Made by a program: the position numbers and the translations under genes. From positions 17,919 to 81,918 of the forward strand of contig CADCUM010000094.1 of assembly GCA_902805885.1 (NCBI GenBank): a stretch of DNA of 64,000 nucleotides. Reading direction: 5' to 3'. Position 1 is the first letter of the stretch; every line of letters begins with the position of its first letter. Of this stretch, positions 21,955 through 31,708 are shown piece after piece. The notes beneath the pieces are model-generated. The model worked only from the letters and a program-made list of their open reading frames with translations. It had not been told where the DNA came from and did no database searches. Source of the stretch: an uncultured Nocardioides sp. (GTDB lineage Bacteria > Actinomycetota > Actinomycetes > Propionibacteriales > Nocardioidaceae).

Positions 21955-22791
21955 ATGGCTGCCACCGTCCGACCCCGCGGACCGTTGCCGCGCCGGGTCT
22001 ACTGGACGCGGCGGATCATCGTGCTGGGCGTGCCGCTCCTCCTCGTGGTGGTGCTGGCTCGCGTCCTGGGTGGCTCCACCGACGGGAGCGACGAGGACCG
22101 AGCCACGCAGGCCAGTGCTCGCACGAAGCCCTCGGAGTCCGCCGGTCCTCTCGCGGGCCCCCCGGCTCCGGACCCCGCGGAGGCCCGCAAGGCGCGCCGG
22201 AAGGCGCGCCAGGCCGCGCAGCCGCCCCCGGAGCCGGTCCTGGCCGAGCCGACCGGGCCGTGCGACCCCGCCGACATCGTCGTCACTCCGACGCTGACCC
22301 AGGCCGTCGGCAACTCCGACGTCCCGGTCACGCTCAACCTGCGCACGCTCCTCTCCGAGGCGTGCACGTGGCAGGTCTCCCCCGAGACGCTCACCGTCAC
22401 CATCACCTCCGGCGACGACCACATCTGGAGCAGCCGCGAGTGCCCGGCCTCGATCGCCGTCCAGGACGTCGTGGTCCGGCAGGCCGCCGACACCCCGATC
22501 GTCGTCACCTGGGGCGACGCCCGCAGGTCCGACGAGACGTGCTCCGAGTACGCCGACTGGGCGCTGCCGGGCTGGTACCACGTGCAGGCGGCCGCTCTCG
22601 GCGGCAACGAGGCGGACGTGCAGTTCGAGCTCGTCGCTCCCTCGCCCGCCGTCGTCACGAAGACGGTCGAGCCCGAGCCGGCGGAGAAGAAGGGCAAGCA
22701 GGGCCAGAAGAACCAGGGCCAGAAGAACCAGGGCCAGCAGGACACCACGCACCAGCCCGGCGAGGACGGCAGCGGCAACTCCGCGGGGTAG
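21955..22791 (+). CDS. Single-pass membrane/secreted hypothetical protein with KNQGQ repeat tail
   Basis: N-terminal TM VLGVPLLLVVVLARVL; 15-bp repeats near C-terminus; leaderless -10 signature. Confidence 0.75.
   Translation: MAATVRPRGPLPRRVYWTRRIIVLGVPLLLVVVLARVLGGSTDGSDEDRATQASARTKPSESAGPLAGPPAPDPAEARKARRKARQAAQPPPEPVLAEPTGPCDPADIVVTPTLTQAVGNSDVPVTLNLRTLLSEACTWQVSPETLTVTITSGDDHIWSSRECPASIAVQDVVVRQAADTPIVVTWGDARRSDETCSEYADWALPGWYHVQAAALGGNEADVQFELVAPSPAVVTKTVEPEPAEKKGKQGQKNQGQKNQGQQDTTHQPGEDGSGNSAG
22701..22737. repeat. 15-bp direct repeat (gggccagaagaacca x2 plus 7 bp)
   Basis: Exact copies 22701-22715 and 22716-22730, partial 22731-22737; encodes GQKNQ repeat. Confidence 0.95.
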
Positions 22792-22825
22792 GACGCCTGC
22801 GCGCTGAGTCGTGGCAGGCCCGAGC

Positions 22826-24325
22826 TCAGCCGGGCAGGCGGATCGTCCCGCGCGAGGTGACCAGAGCGGACAGCCCGGCCGTCCCGGTCCACAGGTAGGT
22901 GCCGGGGTCGATGCGCTCGTAGCGCCAGACGCCGGCCGTCTTGGCGCGATGGTGCCGGCGACACAGCGGAGCGAGGTTGGCCGGCGTGGTGCCGGTGGTG
23001 GCGTCGCCCGGTGGCTCGCCGCCGTCGGGCGGACCGCCGGGTGGCCCGCCGCCTGACGGCTCCTGGGTCCGTCGCGTGCCGTTGCGCGATCGCTGGCCGA
23101 GCTCGCTCGCGTGGTCGAACGGCTGGCGGTGGTCGAGGTCGCACTGCCGTGCTGGGCGCGAGCACCAGGGGAACACGCAGCACCCGTCGCGCAGACGCAC
23201 CTCGTCGGCCATCTGGGGCGGCGGGTCGTGGCGCTGCACCGACCAGCGGTCGTCGGCGGCGACGTGGATCACCGGCTGGACCGTGACTCGCGACCGGCCG
23301 GCCCACTCGCGGATCGTCTCGAGCGTCAGCGGCCCCAGCCCCTCGACCGTGCCGGTCCTGGCCGCTCCGCCGGTGGTGGCCGCGGTCGCGGCGACGACGT
23401 CGGCGAGGGAGGCATGGAGGTAGAGCCGTACCTTCGCATCACGTCGGCGCAGCGCGACCCGGCGGGCCGCGTCGTGCGTGGCGGCGTCATCGATCGATGT
23501 CTCCTCCGGCCCCTGCGCCGGCACGCTCGCGAGGTCGAGGCGGGCCTGCGCGTCCGCGATGACCCCCAGTGCCTTGGCCTTGCGCACGCCGAGCTCGTCG
23601 GTGTCCCCCAGGGCGCCCAGTGCTTCCGCCTCGGCGCAGACGACGTCGTGGAAGCGGGTCAGGTCGAGGGTGTCGCCGACCGCGCGCAGCTCGGACGTGC
23701 CCGAGTAGAGGCGCGGGTCGGGGTGCGCGAGCCACACGTCCCAGCTCGCCTGCGAGGCCCGTTCCCTCTCGACCTGCGCGTCGCCGTCACAGCGGGCGGC
23801 GGCCTCGGCGACCAGGCGATCAAGCGCTGCGGCGCCGAGCGACGAGACTCGACCGGCGACCTGCCGGTCGACCCAGGCGGCCGCCGGCGCTGACAGGTCG
23901 CGCGTGCGGCTGGCGACGCGTCGGGCCTTCCACACCGGCACCAGCTGGGCCTGGACCTGGTCCCAGAGCAACGGCAGGCGGTGGTGGAGGTCGAGGGCGT
24001 CCGCGATCAACGACCCGGCCGCGGCCGGGGAGATGCCCGTCGCGACCGCCAAGGGCTCCGTCGTGAAGGCGGCCACCGCGGGCGTGCCGTCGCCGCCAAG
24101 CGTCTCGGGCTCGGTCAGCACACCCGGCAGTGACGGCCCGTCCGGTGTCTCCGCCGCGTCGAGCGCGGGGTGGCTGACCGCCCACTGATAGGCGACGCGA
24201 AGCTGGTGGACCGCCGCCTCGCGCAGCACCGCCTCGGTCTCGGCCGCCTCCGCCAGCAGTGCACCCTCGACCAGGTCCGCGAGGTTGTCGACCTGCGGCT
24301 CCCTGGTGTCTGCGGTGGTGGCCAT
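22826..24325 (-). CDS. DUF222 / 13E12-repeat family protein with C-terminal HNH endonuclease domain
   Basis: DUF222 body (AAGSLIADALDLHHRLPLLWDQVQAQLVPVWKARRVASRTR) and HNH CVFPWCSRPARQCDLDHRQPF...NLAPLCRRHHRAKT. Confidence 0.9.
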   Translation of the reverse strand: MATTADTREPQVDNLADLVEGALLAEAAETEAVLREAAVHQLRVAYQWAVSHPALDAAETPDGPSLPGVLTEPETLGGDGTPAVAAFTTEPLAVATGISPAAAGSLIADALDLHHRLPLLWDQVQAQLVPVWKARRVASRTRDLSAPAAAWVDRQVAGRVSSLGAAALDRLVAEAAARCDGDAQVERERASQASWDVWLAHPDPRLYSGTSELRAVGDTLDLTRFHDVVCAEAEALGALGDTDELGVRKAKALGVIADAQARLDLASVPAQGPEETSIDDAATHDAARRVALRRRDAKVRLYLHASLADVVAATAATTGGAARTGTVEGLGPLTLETIREWAGRSRVTVQPVIHVAADDRWSVQRHDPPPQMADEVRLRDGCCVFPWCSRPARQCDLDHRQPFDHASELGQRSRNGTRRTQEPSGGGPPGGPPDGGEPPGDATTGTTPANLAPLCRRHHRAKTAGVWRYERIDPGTYLWTGTAGLSALVTSRGTIRLPG

Positions 24326-24451
24326 GGATCTACTCAAGCAGGACCCACTGACAGTCGTCCTCGCGTCCGTGGAGCGCTTGTGGACACCGGTGCGGGAGGC
24401 GCCAATTCGTGGAGGCGGCCTCCGGCCGGGGTCCGGCGATCGGGCCTCGTC

Positions 24452-24973
24452 CTACGGACGAACCGGGATCCAGTAGTGCCGTACCGGGCCGCGGTCGGTG
24501 TCCCGCACACCCTCGAGGACGCCGCCAGAGCGCTCGATCGTGCGAGCCGAGGCGACGTTCTCCGCCAGGCACACGGCGAGGACCCGGTCGACGCCGAGCG
24601 CGGCACGCGCCTCGACCAGCATCTCCGCGAGTGCCCAGGCGGCCAGGCCCCGGCGTCGGGCTGAGGGTCGGATGCCGTAGCCGAGGTGGCCGACGGCGTC
24701 GTCGAGCCGGTGCCGCAGCACGATGCCGCCGAGCACCTGCCCGTCCTCCACGATCCAGCGCGGCGAGCCGTGGCGCTCCTCCGGGCACGGGGTGCCGGCG
24801 GGATGCGTACGACGGAGCCGCTCGTCCACCCACGCCGCGAACCGCCCGGGGGTGCTGACGTCGTCGGCGTCGTCGAGGCCGAAGCCGTCCTCGTGGGGCC
24901 CGGGCCCCCAGTCCCGGAGGCAGTCGAGGAAGGGGGCGTGGAGGCGGGCGGTCGGAAGGATCAGCTCGGCCAC
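24452..24973 (-). CDS. GNAT family N-acetyltransferase
   Basis: DAVGHLGYGIRPSARRRGLAAWALAEMLVEARAALGVDRVLAVCLAENVASARTIERSGG. Confidence 0.88.
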   Translation of the reverse strand: MAELILPTARLHAPFLDCLRDWGPGPHEDGFGLDDADDVSTPGRFAAWVDERLRRTHPAGTPCPEERHGSPRWIVEDGQVLGGIVLRHRLDDAVGHLGYGIRPSARRRGLAAWALAEMLVEARAALGVDRVLAVCLAENVASARTIERSGGVLEGVRDTDRGPVRHYWIPVRP

Positions 24974-24983
24974 TGAGTCAGGC

Positions 24984-26066
24984 TCAGATGTAGCGCTCGG
25001 TGATGCTCGACTCGGCGAGCCGGGACAGGCCCTCGCGGACGCTGCGAGCTCGGAGCTCGCCGACGCCCTCGACGGCCTGGAGGTCGTCGATGCCTGCCGA
25101 CAGCAGCTGCTGGAGGCCGCCGAAGTGCTCGACGAGCCGGTCCACGACCGAGCCGGGCAGCCGCGGCACCTTGGCCAGCAGCCGGTAGCCGCGCGGTGCG
25201 ACGGCGCCGTCGAGGTGCTCGCCGGAGCCGAGGCCGATGGCGCGGGCCACCGCCACGGGGTCGACCAGCTCGGTCGGGGAGAGCGCCTCGAGGTCTGCCA
25301 GCAGGGCCGCCGGCTTCTCCTGGCGTCGCTTGCCGGTGGGGAGGTAGTCACGGACCACGAGCTCGCGCTCGGTGTCCACGCCGGTGACGAGCTCCTCCAG
25401 CTGGAGCGAGAGGAGGCGGCCGTCGGTGCCGAGCTCGAGGACGTAGTCCTCGATCTCGCGCGCGATCCGGGTGACCATCTCGAGACGCTGGGCCACCACG
25501 GCGACGTCGCGGACGGTGACGAGGTCCTCGATCTCGAGGGCGGAGAGGGTGGCCGACACCTCGTCGAGACGGAGCTTGTAGCGCTCCAGCGTCGCGAGCG
25601 CCTGGTTGGCGCGGGAGAGGATCTGGCCGGCGTCCTCGAGGACGTGGCGGATGTCCCCGACGTACGCCGCGATGATCTGCATCGACTGCGACACCGAGAT
25701 CACCGGGTGGCCGGTCTGCTTCGCCACCCGGTCGGCGGTGCGGTGGCGGGTGCCGGTCTCCTCGGAGGGGATGGTGTGGTCGGGCATCAGGTGGACCGCC
25801 GCGCGCAGGATGCGGGTGAGGTCCTTGTCGACGATGATCCCGCCGTCCATCTTGGCCAGCTCGCGCAGCCCCGTCGCGGTGAACGGGACGTCGAGCGCGA
25901 AGCCGCCGGTGGAGATCGACTCCACGACCTTGTCCTGACCGAGCACGATCAGGGCGCCGGTGCGGCCCCGGAGGATGCGCTCCAGGCCGTCGCGGAGGGC
26001 GGTGCCCGGGGCGATCGAGGCCAGGGTCGCCCGCAGGCGGAGCTGGTCTTCGGTGCGCTCGGCCAC
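24984..26066 (-). CDS. disA: DNA integrity scanning diadenylate cyclase DisA
   Basis: [48 protein letters not shown] motifs; start set at GTG 26066 behind AGGGGG Shine-Dalgarno. Confidence 0.96.
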   Translation of the reverse strand: MAERTEDQLRLRATLASIAPGTALRDGLERILRGRTGALIVLGQDKVVESISTGGFALDVPFTATGLRELAKMDGGIIVDKDLTRILRAAVHLMPDHTIPSEETGTRHRTADRVAKQTGHPVISVSQSMQIIAAYVGDIRHVLEDAGQILSRANQALATLERYKLRLDEVSATLSALEIEDLVTVRDVAVVAQRLEMVTRIAREIEDYVLELGTDGRLLSLQLEELVTGVDTERELVVRDYLPTGKRRQEKPAALLADLEALSPTELVDPVAVARAIGLGSGEHLDGAVAPRGYRLLAKVPRLPGSVVDRLVEHFGGLQQLLSAGIDDLQAVEGVGELRARSVREGLSRLAESSITERYI

Positions 26067-26129
26067 GCGTCGTCCCCCTGTCGGTGCGGGCGCCACCACG
26101 GCGCCGGGGCTGAGTCTAGGGCCCGGACG

Positions 26130-27512
26130 TCAGTGGGCGCGGTCCAGCCGCAACGTCAGCAGCGCGCCGGCGACGTCGTCGACCTCGATGACCTCCATGC
26201 CCTCGACCACGCGGCTGCTCGCCGGGCTCCCCGCGCGGTCGCGCGGCACCACCGCGACCTGGAAGCCGAGGCGTGCAGCCTCGGCGAGGCGCTGGGGCAG
26301 GTCGCGCACCCGGCGGAGCTCCCCGGCGAGCCCGATCTCCCCGATCGCCACCACCCCACGCGGCGGAGCGACGCCGAGGTGGGAGCTGGCGATGGCGACC
26401 GCGATCGCGAGGTCCGCGGCGGGGTCCTGGAGGCGGGCGCCCCCCACGGTGGCCGCGAACACGTCGCAGCCGTAGAGCTTGAGCCGGCAGTGCCGCGACA
26501 GCACGGCCAGCACCATGTCGACCCGGGAGGCCTCCACGCCGTTGGTCGTGCGGCGGGGCCGCTCGAGCGGGGACGGTGCGACGAGCGCCTGCACCTCGGC
26601 GAGGAGGGGTCGGCGCCCCTCCATCGTCACCGCCACGCAGGTGCCGGTGACCTCCCGGGCGTGGTGCTCGACGAAGAGCCCGGTGGGGTCGGTCACGGCG
26701 CTGATGCCCTCCGACGACAGGTCGAAGCAGCCCACCTCGTCCACCGGCCCGAACCGGTTCTTCATCGCCCGGACCATCCGGAAGCGGGAGTTGCGGTCGC
26801 CCTCGAAGTGGAGCACGACGTCGACGAGGTGCTCGAGCACCCGGGGGCCGGCGATCGAGCCGTCCTTGGTGACGTGGCCGACGATCACCGTGGTGATGTT
26901 GCGGGTCTTGGCGACCCGGATCAGCGCCGCAGCCACCTCCTTGACCTGGGTGACGCCGCCGGGCACGCCGTCGATCCCGGAGGCGCCGATGGTCTGGATC
27001 GAGTCGACGACCAGCAACGTGGGACGCACCTCCTCGATGTGCGTCAGCACGGCGCCGAGGTCGGTCTCGGCCGCCAGGAACAGCTCGTCGTGGACGCCGC
27101 CGGTGCGGTCGGCGCGCAGCCGCACCTGGCTCGCCGACTCCTCACCGGTGACGTAGAGCGTCCGCGAGCGCAGACGCGCTGTCTGGGCGGCCACCTCGAG
27201 GAGCAGGGTGCTCTTGCCGACGCCGGGCTCGCCGGCGAGCAGGATGGCCGCCCCGGGCACCAGGCCGCCACCGAGCACGCGGTCGAGCTCCGGGACGCCG
27301 GACGTGCGGGCCACCGACTCGCTCACCGAGACCTGCCCGATCGGGACGGCCGGCGTGGTCACCGGCGCCGCGGCGGCACGCAGGGTGGGGGCCCCCGCCT
27401 CGGCGACCGAGCCCCACGCCTGGCACTCCCCGCAGCGGCCCACCCACTTGCCGGTCTCCCAGCCGCACTCGGTGCAGCGGTAGCTCGAGCGGACCTTCGG
27501 CTTGGTGGACAT
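26130..27512 (-). CDS. radA: DNA repair protein RadA
   Basis: YRCTECGWETGKWVGRCGECQAW zinc finger, GEPGVGKST, Lon-like C-terminus; adjacent to disA. Confidence 0.97.
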   Translation of the reverse strand: MSTKPKVRSSYRCTECGWETGKWVGRCGECQAWGSVAEAGAPTLRAAAAPVTTPAVPIGQVSVSESVARTSGVPELDRVLGGGLVPGAAILLAGEPGVGKSTLLLEVAAQTARLRSRTLYVTGEESASQVRLRADRTGGVHDELFLAAETDLGAVLTHIEEVRPTLLVVDSIQTIGASGIDGVPGGVTQVKEVAAALIRVAKTRNITTVIVGHVTKDGSIAGPRVLEHLVDVVLHFEGDRNSRFRMVRAMKNRFGPVDEVGCFDLSSEGISAVTDPTGLFVEHHAREVTGTCVAVTMEGRRPLLAEVQALVAPSPLERPRRTTNGVEASRVDMVLAVLSRHCRLKLYGCDVFAATVGGARLQDPAADLAIAVAIASSHLGVAPPRGVVAIGEIGLAGELRRVRDLPQRLAEAARLGFQVAVVPRDRAGSPASSRVVEGMEVIEVDDVAGALLTLRLDRAH

Positions 27513-27606
27513 GCGCGCCACGGTAGGCGAGGGGACCGACACCCGGCCGGACGCCGTACGGCAAGGCTTATGCTGGCGACACTTGGAACGATCAACAGGG
27601 GGGTGG

Positions 27607-28698
27607 ATGTCGAGCGAGGCCCGCGGTGCCGGCCACGTGTCGGGGGTGCCCCTGCCTGCCCTGCCGCCGACCCTCGCCGACGTGGCGGAGCGCGCCGGTG
27701 TCTCCCGGCAGACGGTCTCGAACGCGCTGAACAACCCCGACCTGCTGCGCGCCGACACCCTGGCCCGGGTGCGCCAGGCGATCGCGGAGATGGGGTACTC
27801 GCCCAACCGCGCGGCCCGCAACCTCCGCACCCGCACCTCCTCGCTGATCGGGCTGCGGTTCGGGCCGGCGCAGGAGGGGACCGCCAACGCCACCATGGAC
27901 CGCTTCGTCCACTCGCTCGTCGAGGCGAGCGAGCTCGCCGGCTACCACGTCCTGCTGTTCCCCGGCGATGACGACGACGAGGCCGTGACCGGCTACGACA
28001 ACCTGCTGCGCTCGACGGCCGTGGACGCCTTCGTCATCACCGACACCTACCTCGGCAACCCCCAGGCGGCCTGGCTGACGCGGCAGCGAGCGCCGTTCGT
28101 CGCCTTCGGCCGGCCCTGGCACGACCACACCGCGCGCCACCCCTGGGTGGACGTCGACGGCGCCGCCGGCACGCGGCTCGCCACCGAGCACCTCCTGGCC
28201 CAGGGCCACACCCGCATCGCCTGGATCGGGTGGCGCAAGGACAACCCGATCGGCGAGGACCGCCGCTCCGGCTGGTTCAACGCCATGCACGACCAGGGCC
28301 TGTCCACGACCGGACTCGCCTCGCGCGTCGAGGACACCATCAACAGCGGCGCCGAGGCGGCGGCCGTGCTGCTCGACGAGTCGGAGCCGACCGCCTTCGT
28401 CTGCGCCTCCGACACGCTCGCCATGGGCGTGCTGCACACGCTGTGGATCCGCCAGCTCGCCCCCGGCACCGACATCGCCGTCGTCGGCTTCGACGACTCC
28501 CAGGTCGCGCAGGTCTTCCCGGTGGGACTGACCTCCGTGCGCCAGCCGCTGGAGGACGTCGCGGTCGAGATCGTGCGCGTGCTGGGGTCGCTGCTCAACC
28601 ACCAGCCGGTCCAGGAGCGCGGCGTCCTGCTGACCCCGACCCTCGTGGTGCGCGAGTCCTCGGGGGTGGCGGATCCCGCTGAGCGGACCGCGACCTGA
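27607..28698 (+). CDS. LacI-family transcriptional regulator
   Basis: PTLADVAERAGVSRQTVSNALNNPDLLRADTLARVRQAIAEMGYSPNRAARNLRT HTH. Confidence 0.93.
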   Translation: MSSEARGAGHVSGVPLPALPPTLADVAERAGVSRQTVSNALNNPDLLRADTLARVRQAIAEMGYSPNRAARNLRTRTSSLIGLRFGPAQEGTANATMDRFVHSLVEASELAGYHVLLFPGDDDDEAVTGYDNLLRSTAVDAFVITDTYLGNPQAAWLTRQRAPFVAFGRPWHDHTARHPWVDVDGAAGTRLATEHLLAQGHTRIAWIGWRKDNPIGEDRRSGWFNAMHDQGLSTTGLASRVEDTINSGAEAAAVLLDESEPTAFVCASDTLAMGVLHTLWIRQLAPGTDIAVVGFDDSQVAQVFPVGLTSVRQPLEDVAVEIVRVLGSLLNHQPVQERGVLLTPTLVVRESSGVADPAERTAT

Positions 28699-28736
28699 GC
28701 GTGCCGGCTCAGCCCTTCTCGCCGCCCTGGGGCGCC

Positions 28737-29522
28737 TCAGTCGCCGAGCGGGACGACGGCGCCGACCGGCCGCAGCGTCGTGCGCAGCCCGCCGGCGACC
28801 GACGTGTCCAGACGTACGACGCCCGGCCGCGGCAGGTCGAGGTCGGCGAACCGCGCCGCCCGGACCTCGTCCACCGAGGCGCCGGCGCGGCGGGCCAGCG
28901 CCCTGGCGTAGTCGTACCTCGACACCGCCTGCGGGCCGGCGGCGTGCAGGGTGCCGCGGAGCTCGTGGTCGGCGAGCTCGACGAGGAGCGCGGCGAGGTC
29001 GGTGACGACCACGGGCTGTCGCACCATGTCCGTGAAGTAGGCGCGATCGTGGTGGTCGTGCGGCCCCACCTCGCCGTCGCCCACGACCAGCGAGGCCCGG
29101 GGGAGCACGGCGTCCGAACCGAGCGCCAGGATCGCGTCCTCGGCCGCCGCCTTGTCCGTCGCGTAGGACCAGGCGCACGGCGTGGGCAGGTCGCGGTCGA
29201 GGTACGGCGCCTCGCGGCCGCCGTGGACGACGTCGCTCGACACGTGCACCAGCCGCAGGCCCCGGTCCGCCGCCGCGCGGGCGACGTCGACCGCGGCCTC
29301 CCGCTCGACGTCGGCGGACATCGCCAGGCTGGCGTTGACGACGGCAGCGGGGCGCACCTCGTCCAGCACCTGCCGGAGGGCGACCGGGTCGCGCACGTCC
29401 AGGGTGCTCCCGGCCCGTCCGCTCCGCGAGCACGCGGCCACCTGCCAGCCCTCGTCGCGGGCGCGGTGGACGACGTGCGACCCCACCCACCCGGTGGCGC
29501 CCAGCACGAGCAGCGTCCTCAC
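28737..29522 (-). CDS. NAD-dependent epimerase / dTDP-4-dehydrorhamnose reductase-like protein
   Basis: LLVLGATGWVGSHVVHRARDEGW; WSYATDKAAAEDAI. Confidence 0.85.
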   Translation of the reverse strand: MRTLLVLGATGWVGSHVVHRARDEGWQVAACSRSGRAGSTLDVRDPVALRQVLDEVRPAAVVNASLAMSADVEREAAVDVARAAADRGLRLVHVSSDVVHGGREAPYLDRDLPTPCAWSYATDKAAAEDAILALGSDAVLPRASLVVGDGEVGPHDHHDRAYFTDMVRQPVVVTDLAALLVELADHELRGTLHAAGPQAVSRYDYARALARRAGASVDEVRAARFADLDLPRPGVVRLDTSVAGGLRTTLRPVGAVVPLGD

Positions 29523-30211
29523 CACGACCGGTGCCAGACGTTCACGGCGTAGTCCACGGTCGTGCCGCTGTGGGCGGCCAGGGCGGCCTCGGCCGCCCCC
29601 GGGGGCAGCTCGATCCGGACGACGGCCTCCAGCTCCGCGCGGGACCGGAAGGACCAGCCCATGTCGACCGGGACCCGGGTCCAGCCGTGCTGCGACCAGA
29701 ACCGCTCCACCGCGGCCGGGTCGACCTCGGGATATCCCTGCCGGAACCAGCCGCCGAACGTGGAGCGGGTGGGGTCGTTGTCGATCACGAACGCCGTGCC
29801 GCCGCGGCGCACGACGCGGTCGAGCTCTGCCAGGCCCGGCTCGCAGCCCGGTCCGAAGAAGTAGGCCCAGCGTGCGTGCACGACGTCGACCGAGGCGGCC
29901 GGCAGCGGGAGCGCCTCCGCGAGCCCCTCGAGCACGCGCACGTTCGCGAGCCGGCGGGTACGGCGGCGCGCGAGGCGGACGAGCGGCTTGTGCGGCTCGA
30001 CACCGGTCACGGTCGCGGCGGTCTCGGCCCAGAGCGGGAGGTGGTAGCCGGTGCCGCACCCGACGTCGAGCAGGTCCCTCCCGGACCAGTCGGCCACGGC
30101 CCTCATCGCCGCGAGGATCCGCCCGTCGGGGTCGGCGGCCCGGTTCTCGAGCTCGTAGAGCTCGGGGTGGTTCCAGATGTTGGGGCTCGGCCGAGGTGTC
30201 GCCCGGCGCAC
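29519..30211 (-). CDS. SAM-dependent methyltransferase (class I)
   Basis: DLLDVGCGTGYHLPLWAETAATVTGVEP motif I; overlaps next gene start. Confidence 0.9.
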   Translation of the reverse strand: MRRATPRPSPNIWNHPELYELENRAADPDGRILAAMRAVADWSGRDLLDVGCGTGYHLPLWAETAATVTGVEPHKPLVRLARRRTRRLANVRVLEGLAEALPLPAASVDVVHARWAYFFGPGCEPGLAELDRVVRRGGTAFVIDNDPTRSTFGGWFRQGYPEVDPAAVERFWSQHGWTRVPVDMGWSFRSRAELEAVVRIELPPGAAEAALAAHSGTTVDYAVNVWHRSW

Positions 30212-30212
30212 C

Positions 30213-30911
30213 TCAGACCCGGACGAGGCCCGACGGCGTCTGGATCTGGATGGCGACGATGCCGGGGGTGCCGTTGGGGGCGACCCACTCGACCTTGACG
30301 TCCTCCAGCGGGGCCTCGACGGAGTGGCCGAGCCACTCGCTGACGCGCTGGGGGTCGCCGGCGATCTCCAGTCGGTGCAGCGAGAAGTCGCCCGCGGCCC
30401 CGGCCGCGGGGTGGAGGTCGGGGGAGGAGACCCACTCGATGAAGAACGGCAGCTGCGGGTCGGACAGGAGGCCGTTGACGCCGACCTGGCGCCACAGGAG
30501 CTCGGTGCCGTCGGGGCGGTAGCGGTTGCCCTTGACCGCCTCGCGGCCGAGGCGCTGCTCGACCTCGCCCATGTCGTCGACCGCGACGACCCAGCCGAGC
30601 CAGCCGCCGCCCAGCGCCGAGCGCGCGCGGACGGCCTGGCCGAAGGGGGCCTTGTCGCTGGCGGGGTGGTCGAGCACCTCGACGATCTCGAAGTAGGTGT
30701 CGTCCGCGAGCGGGAGGATCATGTTGCGGGTGCCGAAGCGCGGGTGGATGCCACCCTCGACGAACTCGGTGCCCAGCATGCTCCCGATGCGCTGGGCGGT
30801 GCTGGCGAGTCCATCCGGCCCTGCTGCGAAGCTGACGTGGTCCAGGCGCATGTCCAGATTCTGGTCCTTTGCGCTCCGAGCCCCGACACCGGGGGTCGGG
30901 TTTCTCGACAT
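30213..30911 (-). CDS. VOC/glyoxalase-like domain protein
   Basis: MRLDHVSFAAGPDGLASTAQRIGSMLG; HPRFGTRNMILPL; FFIEW. Confidence 0.82.
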   Translation of the reverse strand: MSRNPTPGVGARSAKDQNLDMRLDHVSFAAGPDGLASTAQRIGSMLGTEFVEGGIHPRFGTRNMILPLADDTYFEIVEVLDHPASDKAPFGQAVRARSALGGGWLGWVVAVDDMGEVEQRLGREAVKGNRYRPDGTELLWRQVGVNGLLSDPQLPFFIEWVSSPDLHPAAGAAGDFSLHRLEIAGDPQRVSEWLGHSVEAPLEDVKVEWVAPNGTPGIVAIQIQTPSGLVRV

Positions 30912-30921
30912 CGAGGGTTCC

Positions 30922-31683
30922 TCACCGCGGGTCGGCGGGGTGCAGCGCCAGGGCCGAGCGGGACCGGACGTGCGCCTCGCAGTGCCGGACCAGCTCGGCG
31001 TAGCCGGCGGCTCCCATCAGCTCGGTGAGCTCCGGCGCGTGGGTCACGAAGACCGGCTCGACCGCGACGTGCGCCTCGGTGTTGCCCGAGCAGTACCAGT
31101 CGAGGTCGTGGCCGCCGGGTCCCCAGCCGCGGCGGTCGTACTCGCCGATCGAGACCTCGGTGTACGACGTCCCGTCCTGCCGCTCGACGTCTCGGAACGT
31201 GCGGCGGATCGGCAGCTGCCAGCAGACGTCGGGCTTGGTCTCCAGCGGGTTGCGGCCCTGCCGCAGCGCCAGCCCGTGCAGCGCGCAGCCCGCGCCGGCC
31301 GCGAAGTCGGGACGGTTCTGGAACACGCACGCCGACTGGCCGTCGTACTCGATGGCGAGGGTCTTGCGCTCCCCGTCGTCGTCGGTGTCGACCCAGTCGC
31401 GGCCGATCGGGTCGCGCTCGGGATGGAACTGCCAGTCCTCCGGTGTCAGCTGGGCGACGTACGACGCCACCCGCTGCTCGTCGTCGGCGTCGGCGAAGTG
31501 GGCGCCGAGGGTGCAGCAGCCCACGTCGGGGGCGTCGGCGTAGATGCCCTGGCAGCCGCGGCCGAAGATGCAGGTGTACGACGAGGTCAGCCAGGTGAGG
31601 TCGCAGCGGAACACCTGCTCCGCGTCGGACGGGTCGGCGAACTCGACCCAGGCGCGGGGGAAGACCAGGTCGACTTCGGGCAC
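30922..31683 (-). CDS. Conserved Cys-rich actinobacterial protein (Rv0495c-like)
   Basis: Multiple Cys ([37 protein letters not shown]); divergent neighbour of Ppx/GppA gene. Confidence 0.75.
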   Translation of the reverse strand: MPEVDLVFPRAWVEFADPSDAEQVFRCDLTWLTSSYTCIFGRGCQGIYADAPDVGCCTLGAHFADADDEQRVASYVAQLTPEDWQFHPERDPIGRDWVDTDDDGERKTLAIEYDGQSACVFQNRPDFAAGAGCALHGLALRQGRNPLETKPDVCWQLPIRRTFRDVERQDGTSYTEVSIGEYDRRGWGPGGHDLDWYCSGNTEAHVAVEPVFVTHAPELTELMGAAGYAELVRHCEAHVRSRSALALHPADPR

Positions 31684-31708
31684 CCGGTCAGCCTAGTAGC
31701 GTGGCCCC

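Noticed and set aside
24325-24337. Upstream TTG start (24337) for the DUF222-HNH gene
   Set aside because: ATG 24325 (MATTADTREP) is the more ordinary start; the TAGATC upstream does not fit TANNNT.
24723-27971. 1082-aa plus-strand ORF
   Set aside because: Antisense shadow of disA and radA with typical D/H/V/R-rich composition; the minus-strand genes have unmistakable motifs.
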